Below are positions 27,070-34,578 of a DNA stretch of 64,000 nt, one piece after another (the stretch's first letter is position 1; each line of letters starts with the position of its first letter). The position numbers and the translations under genes were made by a program. The DNA comes from Bacteroidota bacterium. GTDB lineage: Bacteria > Bacteroidota > Bacteroidia > Chitinophagales > Saprospiraceae. The stretch is from contig JAIUPL010000025.1 in NCBI GenBank assembly GCA_020160935.1, forward strand, positions 17,501 to 81,500, read 5' to 3'. The notes under the pieces are model-generated. The model saw nothing but the letters and a program-made list of their open reading frames with translations. It searched no databases and was not told the DNA's origin.

Positions 27070-27582
27070 CCCCGCATAGAGTTTCACGCAACTCTCGCAC
27101 AAACACGTTGTTCCGAATTGCCGGATCAGTGTTTCCTTCGTGGCGGGGTGCAGATTGGCTTCTTTGCACCAACAGGTTTGGTCGCCGTAGCAGATGTGCT
27201 TTTTTTTGCAGCGCGGGCAGGAGGCTACAAAATCCGCGTCTTCTTCCACCCAGGCCTGTTCTACGCGGCCGCCGAGTGGCGGATGCAGTTTGCGAACGCG
27301 TACGCGAATGGCCTGCAAACTGGCAAACTGGTGTTTCATACGGGCGATAATGCCGGCAAGTACCGTTTCAATCAGGTGTCGCGGCTGTTCCATTTCCATC
27401 TGGCAGATGCGGAATATCACTTCGTAGTTGACGGTTTGGTCTACCTGATCGGTAGCGGCTGCTTTTGCAATACCTGCTTTGACATAAACGTCGACCAGGT
27501 ATTCCGTACCCAATGCTTTTTCTGCGTCGTATACGCCATGATATGCGTGAAACCGCATGCCTTCCAATGCTATCCAGGCCAT
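27067..27582 (-). CDS. folB: Dihydroneopterin aldolase fused to a cysteine-rich CWC-type domain
   Basis: 171 residues. The first ~118 are FolB: GMRFHAYHGVYDAEKALG (substrate pocket), EVIFRICQMEMEQPRHLIET (catalytic Glu region) and AIRVRVRKLHPPLGG. FolB cleaves dihydroneopterin to 6-hydroxymethyl-dihydropterin in folate synthesis. Normal FolB has ~120 residues. The extra ~50 hold eight Cys: CPRCKKKHICYG, TCWCKE, TTCLCESCVKLYAG, a pattern like the stand-alone cysteine-rich CWC family, probably a zinc site. No stop or frameshift separates the two parts. The fusion suggests the CWC protein is linked to pterin chemistry, which is inference. The TAG stop is the start of the repeat. Confidence 0.87.
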   Translation of the reverse strand: MAWIALEGMRFHAYHGVYDAEKALGTEYLVDVYVKAGIAKAAATDQVDQTVNYEVIFRICQMEMEQPRHLIETVLAGIIARMKHQFASLQAIRVRVRKLHPPLGGRVEQAWVEEDADFVASCPRCKKKHICYGDQTCWCKEANLHPATKETLIRQFGTTCLCESCVKLYAG

Positions 27583-27618
27583 GTATTCGGGTTTTTTTAT
27601 TTAAAACAGCGTTACATT

Positions 27619-27670
27619 TCTCACCCTCTCACCCTCTCACCCTCTCACCCTCTCACTTTCTCACTCTCTA
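27619..27670 (-). repeat. CCCTCTCA octamer array, single arm
   Basis: Six tandem octamers CTCACCCT/CTCACTTT on the plus strand directly after the 3' end of the lipoprotein gene; on that gene's strand it is GTGAGAGG. No inverted partner is present before folB, 37 bases away. Confidence 0.8.
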
Positions 27671-28030
27671 TTATTCCCCCAGCATCTCCCTCAACAAATC
27701 CCTCTGGGTAGCCAGATCCGGGCATTTGCCGGCTAGGGCTTTTTCCACCAGTGGAAATTCTTCTTTTTTCAATTGTCCGTATTGTGCTACAACCGTCCCC
27801 GAGCATTCCTTGGCATTGTTGTATGCTTCCTGAATTTGCTTCAATTTTTCCTGAAAATTCGCTTGTGCAGTGGTGTCTGATGCCAGGTTGGCGGCTTCCT
27901 GATTGAGGGCTACAAGCGGGCCTGTGCATTCACAGAATGCCTGGGCTATTTTATCGATCCGGGATGATGCCGGTTTGGGATTGTCGCAAGCCAGGCAGAA
28001 AAGCAAAAAGGTGAAAAAGAGTAGTCGCAT
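27671..28030 (-). CDS. Small lipoprotein of unknown function
   Basis: 119 residues from the ATG at 28030 (MRLLFFTFLLFCLACDNPKP). The N-terminus is a lipoprotein signal with lipobox LAC-D; Asp after the Cys suggests inner-membrane retention by the E. coli rule, which may not hold in Bacteroidota. The mature part is helical and Cys-containing (AFCECTGPLVALNQEA, AKECSGTVVAQYG, AGKCPDLATQRDLL). I do not recognise a family. It follows radC on the same strand after 44 bases and may be co-transcribed. A TACTTTTG sequence at 28043-28036 overlaps the gap but is too close to the start to be a standard promoter. Confidence 0.78.
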   Translation of the reverse strand: MRLLFFTFLLFCLACDNPKPASSRIDKIAQAFCECTGPLVALNQEAANLASDTTAQANFQEKLKQIQEAYNNAKECSGTVVAQYGQLKKEEFPLVEKALAGKCPDLATQRDLLREMLGE

Positions 28031-28074
28031 GCAGGCAAAAGTACAGTAGCGGAATGGAAATCGGGATTTTTTAT

Positions 28075-28770
28075 TCACATCAATCCTTCGTCTGCAAAAC
28101 TGAAATAGCCACGTTCCGAAACGATCAGGTGATCCAGCAGCGGAAGGTCGATGAGGTGCCCCGATTGTTTGAGACGGCGCGTGAGATCGATGTCGGCCTG
28201 GCTGGGTTGCAGGTTTCCGGAGGGGTGGTTGTGAACGGCAATAAATGCAGCGGCTTTGGCTTGCAGTGCTGCTTTGAGCACCATTTTCAGGTCGACTACC
28301 GTGCCGCTCATGCCGCCGCTGCTCAGGCGTTCGCGGGCAAAAATTTCATTGGCTTTATTGAGCAGTAGCAGCCAGAATTCTTCATGCTGCAAGTCAGTCA
28401 GCAAAGGCGCTATGGCTTGAAATGCGTCGCGGCTGTGGGTCACTCGCGGTCGTTCGCGCAGGTCGGAGAGTTGCCGGCGGCGGCCAAGTTCGAGGGCAGC
28501 GGCAATGGTGACGGCTTTGGCCTCGCCTATTCCGGGAAATTTTTGCAGGTCGGGAAGTGAGCATTTGCCCAGTTCGTTGAGATCGCAATCTACCGACTGC
28601 AGCACTTGTTGCGCCAGTGCAACGGCGCTGAGGCCCGTAGTACCCGAACCGATCAGGATGGCCAGCAATTCGGCATCTGAAAGCGCCTGGCGGCCTTTGA
28701 GGATCATTTTTTCGCGCGGCCGGTCTTCCTCTGCCCAGGCCGTGATGGCGCGGTAAGTTTGTTCTGACAT
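28075..28770 (-). CDS. radC: RadC family JAB/MPN+ protein
   Basis: 231 residues, usual length. An N-terminal helix-hairpin-helix (LQKFPGIGEAKAVTIAAALEL) is followed by the MPN+/JAMM metalloprotease-like domain with AAFIAVHNHPSGNLQPSQADIDLT carrying the zinc ligands HxH and D. Despite the old name, a role in DNA repair has been disputed; the biochemical activity is unknown. It is complete and ATG-started. It precedes the small lipoprotein on the same strand. Family assignment is very secure. Confidence 0.94.
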   Translation of the reverse strand: MSEQTYRAITAWAEEDRPREKMILKGRQALSDAELLAILIGSGTTGLSAVALAQQVLQSVDCDLNELGKCSLPDLQKFPGIGEAKAVTIAAALELGRRRQLSDLRERPRVTHSRDAFQAIAPLLTDLQHEEFWLLLLNKANEIFARERLSSGGMSGTVVDLKMVLKAALQAKAAAFIAVHNHPSGNLQPSQADIDLTRRLKQSGHLIDLPLLDHLIVSERGYFSFADEGLM

Positions 28771-28950
28771 AAATGAAAACGTGTAAAAACTTGATTAATA
28801 CAATTGCTCCTGCGAATGTCGCAAAAAATCCCGAACAAACACAGGCACAAACTTTTTACTTGCCACATTAAACCCGGCCACACAAATTCATTCTAACAAA
28901 CACTTCTGTTATTTGCAGCAGTATTTCACTCATAAAATCTGAATATTACC

Positions 28951-29352
28951 ATGAAAATCCAATTGCTCGTAGCCGCCCTGGCTGCTTTGGTCACCATGTC
29001 TTTTACCTCCCTGCCTTCATCCGATGCGCGCCCATGGGAACTTCTGGGCGTCAAAAAAGTCAATTACGGGCTCGACCGCGATGAAATCGACGTAACAGCC
29101 AGCGAAGGCATGTTTACTGGACTAAAACTGAAAGTAAAACACAGCCCGATCAATATGCACCGGCTGGCAGTACATTTTGGCAACGGCGAAGTACAGGAGT
29201 TTGACTTGCGCGAAAATTTCCGTGCCGGCAGCGAAAGCCGCATTCTCGATCTGCCCGGCAACCGCCGCGTGATTCGTAAAATTGTTATCTGGTACGATAC
29301 TAAAAACCTGGCAGTGGGCAAGGGAATGGTGGAAGTGTGGGGAAGGCACTGA
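28951..29352 (+). CDS. Exported protein resembling DUF2541
   Basis: 133 residues with a signal peptide (KIQLLVAALAALVTMSFTSLP). The mature part WELLGVKKVNYGLDRDEIDV, LKLKVKHSPINMHRLAVHFG, EVQEFDLRENFRAGSESRIL, IRKIVIWYDTKN fits a small all-beta family that I recall as DUF2541. Function unknown, probably periplasmic. Single gene, with about 180 bases of non-coding sequence upstream where its promoter must lie. The next gene is convergent, with a palindrome between. Confidence 0.78.
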   Translation: MKIQLLVAALAALVTMSFTSLPSSDARPWELLGVKKVNYGLDRDEIDVTASEGMFTGLKLKVKHSPINMHRLAVHFGNGEVQEFDLRENFRAGSESRILDLPGNRRVIRKIVIWYDTKNLAVGKGMVEVWGRH

Positions 29353-29354
29353 TA

Positions 29355-29477
29355 GAGTTATGAGTTTTTGAGTTATGAGTTATGAGTTATACACACATTG
29401 CTATTGGCTTCTTTAATAGAGTGACCAATAGCAATGTGAGTATAACTCATAACTCATAACTCAAAAACTCATAACTT
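29355..29477. repeat. Palindrome with GAGTTAT heptamer arms
   Basis: 53-bp arms (29355-29407 and 29425-29477) with one internal mismatch, 17-base loop. The arms are GAGTTAT/GAGTTTT heptamers followed by ACACACATTGCTATTGG. The plus strand 29406-29425 reads GGCTTCTTTAATAGAGTGAC, a copy of the loop motif found in family-B elements despite unrelated arm words. It supplies the stop of the DinB gene. Confidence 0.95.
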
Positions 29478-29906
29478 CAAAAAGTGGTGCCTCATGTGTG
29501 CTACATAGTCCTCGGCAAGCCATTCCAGGGTGTGGAGATCGGGGCCGTTTTTGCCCGTATCGCACACGTGCTGGTAAGCGTCGGAGGGCATATTTTCCAG
29601 TATCCGGACAATTTGGAGGTTGAGTAGTTGCCACAAGGCAATGAGCTCAGGCGTGTGGGCCTGCTGGTAATTTTGGGAAGCCACCCATTGATCCTGGGCG
29701 TACACAATGTTTTGTCCTTGTGCATATTGGCCCACCACGAAGCGCCGGTGGTTGTTCAGGGCGCTGTCAATCAGGTGGCCGAGTACTTCCTTTTTCGACC
29801 ATTTGGCCGGGTCTGGTTTGGCAGCCCATTCCGATTCGGGCATTTGTATAAAATGCTGCGTGCCGTCGGCAATAAGTTGGGAGAGTTCGGCAATAACTTG
29901 TTGCAT
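29469..29906 (-). CDS. DinB family protein
   Basis: 145 residues. Four-helix DinB/YfiT-like fold: SKKEVLGHLIDSALNNHRRF, ALWQLLNLQIVRILENMP and DYVAHMRHHFLKL; the His residues at GHLIDS and HMRHHF are placed for the usual metal site. Bacteroidota members include thiol transferases and many of unknown role; the name reflects damage-inducible dinB of Bacillus, not a polymerase. The ATG is 2 bases after the stop of the epimerase, so the two form an operon. The final Leu and TGA come from the repeat. Confidence 0.88.
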   Translation of the reverse strand: MQQVIAELSQLIADGTQHFIQMPESEWAAKPDPAKWSKKEVLGHLIDSALNNHRRFVVGQYAQGQNIVYAQDQWVASQNYQQAHTPELIALWQLLNLQIVRILENMPSDAYQHVCDTGKNGPDLHTLEWLAEDYVAHMRHHFLKL

Positions 29907-29908
29907 GT

Positions 29909-30802
29909 TCAGGTAAAAATGGCTTCCAGGGCTTCGTTCACCCCTGGGTAAAGAAAAGTAAAACCTGCCTGTTCCACTTTTTCGGAAGAAACTCGGTTGC
30001 TGTTCAGGATCGTTGCCGACATTTCTCCCAGTGCTATTTTCAATGCAAAAGCAGGAACGGGCATCAGAATGGCCGGTTTTTTTCGTGCCCGCGCAATCGC
30101 CTGCACGAGTGTTTTGTTTCTGACCGGATTCGGTGCTACCGCATTGAACACCCCTTCCACCTCATCTTGTTCCAATGCCCAGATCATCATACGGCAAATG
30201 TCGTCGCGATGAATCCATGAATACCAGGCTTGCCCGTTCCCGAAATAGGCGCCGATGCCGAATAGAAAGGGTTTGAGCATTTCACGCAGTGCGCCGCCTT
30301 CCTTACCCAGCACAATGCCGATGCGCAGTTTTACGGTTCGAATGCTCAGTTGGGCAATCTCGTCGGCCGCCTGTTCCCAGCGTTCGCAACAGTCCACCAT
30401 AAAACCGTTGCCGACAGGTAAATCAGACTCCAGCATTTCTTTCTCTCCGGAATTTCCATAATAACCAATGGCGGCAGCAGATACCAAAGCCTTGGGGCGG
30501 CGCCCACTCTTTCGGATGGCTTCAGCCAGCACCTGCGCACTTTTTGTCCGGCTTTCGATGAGTTCCTTTTTACGGGCAGTGGTCCAGCGCTTGTCGGCAA
30601 TGCCTGCGCCAGTCAGATTAATCAGATAATCAACACCTTGCAGCGCCCTTTCATCCATTGTCCCGGCATTCAAATCCCAGGCAAATTGATCCGGGCCCTT
30701 CGGCTGCCGGCTCAACAATCGAACGGTGTGCCCCTGCTGACGGAGCATTTCAGTAAGTCGGGCGCCAATGAATCCAGTGCCGCCTGCGAGGAGAGTAGTC
30801 AT
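29909..30802 (-). CDS. TIGR01777/YfcH-family NAD(P)-dependent epimerase-like protein
   Basis: 297 residues. An extended SDR with TLLAGGTGFIGARLTEML (nucleotide site), YLINLTGAGIADKRWTTARK and VSAAAIGYYGNSGEKEMLE (Tyr of the active site), and a C-terminal RNKTLVQAIARARKKPAILM domain typical of YfcH/SULA-like proteins. The substrate is unknown; sugar-nucleotide epimerisation is only a class guess. The ATG lies 30 bases from the repeat to its right. It is the first gene of a two-gene operon with DinB. Confidence 0.88.
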   Translation of the reverse strand: MTTLLAGGTGFIGARLTEMLRQQGHTVRLLSRQPKGPDQFAWDLNAGTMDERALQGVDYLINLTGAGIADKRWTTARKKELIESRTKSAQVLAEAIRKSGRRPKALVSAAAIGYYGNSGEKEMLESDLPVGNGFMVDCCERWEQAADEIAQLSIRTVKLRIGIVLGKEGGALREMLKPFLFGIGAYFGNGQAWYSWIHRDDICRMMIWALEQDEVEGVFNAVAPNPVRNKTLVQAIARARKKPAILMPVPAFALKIALGEMSATILNSNRVSSEKVEQAGFTFLYPGVNEALEAIFT

Positions 30803-30831
30803 GAGTGGGAGTTGATGTGGTTGATGAGGGC

Positions 30832-30942
30832 TGAGGGGTTGAGGAGTTGAAAGGTTGAGGAGTTGAAAGGTTGAGGAGTTGAGATTCTTACCCTTGGCCC
30901 TGCCTGATTAGGTTGCCCTCAACCCCTCAACCCCTCAACCCT
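30832..30942. repeat. Palindrome with GGTTGAGG/AGTTGAAA arms
   Basis: Left arm 30832-30883 alternates GGTTGAGG and AGTTGAAA octamers; right arm 30916-30942 is CCCTCAACCCCTCAACCCC. Arms are unequal in length and pair imperfectly. The right arm encodes the last six residues (VEGLRG) and stop of the GT87-like gene on the minus strand. Confidence 0.85.
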
Positions 30943-32058
30943 AAAAAAAACCATCCGTACCGTCAGTAGCATCCAAATCACGATGCATGGTACGGCTTTC
31001 AAGACAAACGGCTGTACGATTTGTTCACGCCAGGCACGTGGAAATACATCGGTAGGGGAGAGCGAAACAAATATGAACGTAACGACCAGCAGGGCCGTTT
31101 CCCAATGCCGGCGTTGAGAAGTAAGATACCAAATAGCGACACCGCACATGGCAATGACGAAAGTGGGCGATTCTGCTTTATGGTTGAAAATAACCACCCA
31201 CAACAGGATAGATGCGAGGGCCAGTAAAGCGCCCTGTGGCAAACGGCGGGCATAAAAAATGGAAACCAGAAGCGCTGCAAGGCCTGCCAGTGTCACGCCG
31301 GTTTTGGAGGGCATCCACCCAAACCAGGTTTGCAGCCAGCCTTGTACAGAAAGCCCTATGGAGTTGGCGTGGTCATTGAACAGCAATTCCCACCACCAGG
31401 CATATACCTGAATAAGGTGACTCCATCCGATAAACAGGGCAGGAAGGAGGGTGAAAAGAATCGTCCACACAGCCAGCCATCCTGCAAAACGCCACTTCCC
31501 GGGGTAAAACCAGGCCAGCAATCCCGAAAAGATGCCAAAAATTTTCAAAAATGCACCGGCAGCCGTCCAGCCTGCCGCTGCGCCTGCCCGGTTTTGATGA
31601 AGCGTCACGTATGTCCAGAGGATCAATGCGGCTGTCAGGCCATTGCTTTGGCTGTTTTGCATGGATACGACCAGTTCCGGCAAAATCCACCATGCCATAA
31701 AAGTACGCTGTGGATCACTCAGGCCCGGAAGTCGCCAGATGGCACCCAGCAGCAGCAGCGCATTCAGCAGGTTCCACAGGGGCAGGCCCAGCCAGTCGGG
31801 TACGGCCGCAAAAGGGGCCATACCCAATGCGAACGCCGGACTGTATTTAAACAAATCCCATTGCTCGGCCGGGAAGGAAGCATACGGGTTTTGCCCGTTG
31901 AGCAGATGAAAAAACGCATTCCTGAAAATGCGGTAGTTCTCGTAGGCGCTATACCCCTTGGCATCAAAGCCGAGGCTTAGCCGCTGCAGAGAAATGAGCA
32001 GGGCCGCCAGGGTGTAAATGGCCCATGTGAGCCAGCGTTTTTGAAAAAAATGAAACAT
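30919..32058 (-). CDS. GT87/DUF2029-like membrane glycosyltransferase
   Basis: 379 residues with about nine helices. An early periplasmic loop with SAYENYRIFRNAFFHLLNGQNPYASFP has the DxxxY-like acidic/aromatic look of GT-C enzymes such as mannosyltransferases of family GT87, and FKYSPAFALGMAPFAAVP is the typical next segment. It likely transfers a sugar from a lipid-linked donor in the membrane. The C-terminal residues VEGLRG and stop are encoded by the repeat. The acceptor is unknown. It stands alone between two palindromes. Confidence 0.82.
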   Translation of the reverse strand: MFHFFQKRWLTWAIYTLAALLISLQRLSLGFDAKGYSAYENYRIFRNAFFHLLNGQNPYASFPAEQWDLFKYSPAFALGMAPFAAVPDWLGLPLWNLLNALLLLGAIWRLPGLSDPQRTFMAWWILPELVVSMQNSQSNGLTAALILWTYVTLHQNRAGAAAGWTAAGAFLKIFGIFSGLLAWFYPGKWRFAGWLAVWTILFTLLPALFIGWSHLIQVYAWWWELLFNDHANSIGLSVQGWLQTWFGWMPSKTGVTLAGLAALLVSIFYARRLPQGALLALASILLWVVIFNHKAESPTFVIAMCGVAIWYLTSQRRHWETALLVVTFIFVSLSPTDVFPRAWREQIVQPFVLKAVPCIVIWMLLTVRMVFFRVEGLRG

Positions 32059-32072
32059 ATATGGGACTGAAA

Positions 32073-32213
32073 AGTCCTGAGTCGTAAGTCCTGAGTCCTG
32101 AGTCTGTAGAGTTGACCACGTTGCTTTCGGCTACTTCATAAATAAATGCTAAAAGTAACAAGGTGTACTCTACGGACTCAGGACTCAGGACTCAGGACTT
32201 AGGACTTAGGACT
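32073..32213. repeat. Family-A palindrome with hybrid core
   Basis: Left arm from 32073: AGTCCTG heptamers, then core GTAGAGTTGACCACGTT (type 1). Right arm to 32213: heptamers, then core, read on the minus strand, GTAGAGTACACCTTGTT (type 2). The heptamer parts pair; the cores pair only partly. It separates two minus-strand genes and gives the TAG stop of the gene at 32212. Confidence 0.93.
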
Positions 32214-32907
32214 ATTTTTTCTCTACTCCCAGCACCCCTTCCATACTCTTTAGCAAATCCATCATTTCCTGTTCGGTGTGCTGTGTTGGGTCGTATCCGA
32301 TCATCCAGTTGTTTTCGCTCGAAACGCGGCGCACGAGGCGGAGCAGGCTTTCATCTTGCAAGGGTTTTGACCAATTGCCCGCATTGAGGTCTGGTTTGAG
32401 TTTGACGATCAGCATAGCCGTCATTTTCAGGGCAGGGTCATTTGGATTCACGCCTTTTTTTACCTGCAATCCGTGTGCTTCTGCCAGGTCTTTCAGTTTG
32501 TTTTCCAGTTCGAGCAATGGTCTGGGGCGGTCGATGCTGCCGGAAACAGGGTGGGTTTTATCGCCATTGTACACGGTCAGGGTAGCGTAAGGGGCATCTG
32601 CGATTCTGCTTTCTATTTGCTCGGGGTATTGCCATAGGTCGGCTTTTTTCACCGTTTCTTTCAGGCTGTTCAGTTCATCAGCGGTCAACTGAAACTCCGA
32701 TTTACCCGTTTTTTCTACAAATCGGATGCCTTCATACGCCACTTTCCCGCTGTTGTGAAAGTCGAGTACGTACATAGGGCACCAGCCCCGGCAACCTTGT
32801 GTGGCAAGACTAATGAGCCGGTCGTCGACGGCAGGCGCAGGCATTTCCTTGCGGGTTTTGCAGGCAAAAAGTGCTGCGAAGAGGAAGAGAAAGAGGGTGT
32901 GGCGCAT
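32212..32907 (-). CDS. Lipoprotein-like exported protein with DUF6438-like domain
   Basis: 231 residues. N-terminus RHTLFLFLFAALFACKTRKE has a lipobox-like FAC-K. The central part LISLATQGCRGWCPMYVLDFHNSGKVAYEGIRF resembles the DUF6438 family (GxCxGxCPxY followed by a GxVxYEG strand). Its C-terminal half (KPLQDESLLRLVRRVSSE, EQEMMDLLKSMEGV) is helical. Function unknown, likely an envelope lipoprotein. A family-B palindrome lies upstream, so its promoter must be between 32908 and the start or within the repeat itself. The stop comes from the family-A repeat. Confidence 0.78.
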   Translation of the reverse strand: MRHTLFLFLFAALFACKTRKEMPAPAVDDRLISLATQGCRGWCPMYVLDFHNSGKVAYEGIRFVEKTGKSEFQLTADELNSLKETVKKADLWQYPEQIESRIADAPYATLTVYNGDKTHPVSGSIDRPRPLLELENKLKDLAEAHGLQVKKGVNPNDPALKMTAMLIVKLKPDLNAGNWSKPLQDESLLRLVRRVSSENNWMIGYDPTQHTEQEMMDLLKSMEGVLGVEKK

Positions 32908-32910
32908 CTT

Positions 32911-33105
32911 TAGTTATCAGTTATTGGTTATTAGTTATTGGTTATCAGGGTGGTTGGGGTACATGTGTACGCTGTTTTGACTTTACTGAAGGGGAGGAAA
33001 TTCACAACCTTCATCCTTTGGACACCTGAGCGGGTAGCCAATATCGAGTACAAATGTACCCCAACCACCCTGATAACCAATAACTGATAACCGATAACTG
33101 ATAAC
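32911..33105. repeat. Family-B palindrome with ~52-bp arms
   Basis: Left arm 32911-32964 (GTTATCA words then GGGTGGTTGGGGTACAT), right arm 33054-33105, with an 89-base loop. Arms match apart from two or three changes in the words. The minus-strand loop at 33042-33020 reads ATTGGCTACCC then GCTCAGGTGTCC, a weak copy of the shared loop motif. It lies between two minus-strand genes. Confidence 0.93.
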
Positions 33106-33108
33106 AAG

Positions 33109-34293
33109 TTATCCGAATGCTTGCTCCAGATCCTCTACAATATCTTCCACATTTTCAATGCCCACAGAAACCCGTACCAGCCCGTCGGTAATGCCATTTG
33201 CGAGTCGTACTTCTTTTGGAATGCTCAGGTGCGACATGGAAGCCGGGTGCAAAATAAGCGTATCGGTATCGCCAAGGGTAGGCGCCAGGGTACAGAAACG
33301 AATTCGATTCATACAGGAAATGCCTGCTTCGAGCCCGCCTTTCAACTCAAAACTGAGCATGCCGCCAAATCCGCGCATCTGGCGCCGGGCCAGCACATGA
33401 TCGGGGTGCGATGTCAGGCCCGGGTAATTGACCCGTTCTACTGCCGGATGATTTTCCAGAAAATGCGCGAGTGCAAGCGCATTGGCGCAGTGGCGATCCA
33501 TACGTAAGGTCAAGGTTTTCAGGCCATTGTAAGTGAGCCACGCTTCGAAGGGCGAGCAATTGGTGCCCACTAATTTCATGGCATTCCACACTTTTTTGCG
33601 CATCACCTCTTTGTCTTTCCCTATGACAACGCCGGCCGTTGAATTGCCGTGCCCGTTGAGAAATTTGGTGGTGGAATGAATGATAAAATCCACGCCAAAA
33701 GCAAATGGCTGCTGCAAATATGGCGTCGGAAAGGTATTGTCGATGGCACACCAGGCCCCGTACTTATGCGCTACATCGCTGAGCGCCTGAATGTCCACAC
33801 ATGCCAGGGTGGGGTTGGCGGGTGTTTCGCAATACAGCATTTTGATAGACGGGTCGTTGCGAAAAGCGCTGTCCACGTCTTCCAGGTTGCGGAGATTTAC
33901 AAAAACGGTTTCCACCCCGAATTGCCCAAATATGTTTTTTAGCAAATCGGTGGTTCCACCGTACAGGTTGGCCTGACTCAGCACTTTGTCGCCTGTTTTC
34001 AGCACCCCCATCAGCAAGGTAGAAATAGCCGACATGCCGCTGGAAGTCATCACGGCATGTGCCGTCATATCGAGTCCGTGCGTCTCCAGATCGGCAATTT
34101 TCTGCGCCACTGTATCCACCGTCGGATTGGCATAACGGCTGTACACATGGCCGCTTTCAATGTTTTGGAAAATCCCGATGCCCTGGTCGATGCTTTCAAA
34201 AGCAAAAGAAGAGGTGGCATATATCGGCAATATATGCGGTCGGGTGGTGCGGTTATCTGGGCTTTCTTTTACTGTAAATGAGTCGAAATGCAT
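33109..34293 (-). CDS. PLP-dependent trans-sulfuration enzyme (cystathionine gamma-synthase / methionine gamma-lyase type)
   Basis: 394 residues. Cys/Met metabolism PLP family: HVYSRYANPTVDTVAQKIA, VMTSSGMSAISTLLMGVL, YCETPANPTLACVDI, WCAIDNTFPTPYLQQP and HSTTKFLNGHGNSTAGVVIG, in which the Lys binds pyridoxal phosphate. Members make cystathionine from O-acyl-homoserine or break down methionine or cystathionine; sequence alone does not decide which. Without met neighbours the choice is open; a synthase/lyase role in methionine supply is most common in this phylum. It is cytoplasmic and single. No SAM riboswitch is recognised upstream. The stop is 3 bases from the repeat. Confidence 0.9.
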   Translation of the reverse strand: MHFDSFTVKESPDNRTTRPHILPIYATSSFAFESIDQGIGIFQNIESGHVYSRYANPTVDTVAQKIADLETHGLDMTAHAVMTSSGMSAISTLLMGVLKTGDKVLSQANLYGGTTDLLKNIFGQFGVETVFVNLRNLEDVDSAFRNDPSIKMLYCETPANPTLACVDIQALSDVAHKYGAWCAIDNTFPTPYLQQPFAFGVDFIIHSTTKFLNGHGNSTAGVVIGKDKEVMRKKVWNAMKLVGTNCSPFEAWLTYNGLKTLTLRMDRHCANALALAHFLENHPAVERVNYPGLTSHPDHVLARRQMRGFGGMLSFELKGGLEAGISCMNRIRFCTLAPTLGDTDTLILHPASMSHLSIPKEVRLANGITDGLVRVSVGIENVEDIVEDLEQAFG

Positions 34294-34327
34294 GGAAGAG
34301 GAAATTTGTTGCGTCTGGGAATGGTGG

Positions 34328-34571
34328 TTTTTGGGGGGATATGTTTTTGTGTTTTTGTGTTTTCGTGTTTTCGTTTTTACGAATACACAGTGCGTTGCGC
34401 TGTGCTATTGGATACACCCTTTCAGGGCTTGCAGTGGTGGTAAGGGGTGATTGCAGCGCTCAACCCTCAACTCTTCAACCCTCAACACCTCAACCCTTAT
34501 TCTCAAATACCACGAGCGAAGCCCCCAAAACACAAAAACACCAAAACACCAAAACACAAAAACACCCAAAA
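34328..34571. repeat. Composite repeat left of the SH3 gene
   Basis: Order: GTGTTTTC/GTGTTTTTGT words (34340-34377), dispersed CGTTGC...CAGGGCTT element (34386-34430), CAACCCTCAACTC words (34461-34496), AAAACACC words (34526-34571). The outer arms (TTTTGTG and CAAAACAC words) are inverted to each other, so the whole forms one palindrome around inner elements. The same order appears in inverted orientation at 35608-35856 on the other side of the SH3 gene. Confidence 0.9.
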
Positions 34572-34578
34572 ATGCCTC

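Noticed and set aside
28036-28043. TACTTTTG as promoter of the lipoprotein gene
   Set aside because: Only 5 bases from the start codon; would need a leaderless transcript, and the gene probably follows radC in one unit.
33109-34450. SAM riboswitch upstream of the trans-sulfuration gene
   Set aside because: The region upstream of 34293 is word repeats and the dispersed element; no conserved SAM aptamer parts are seen.
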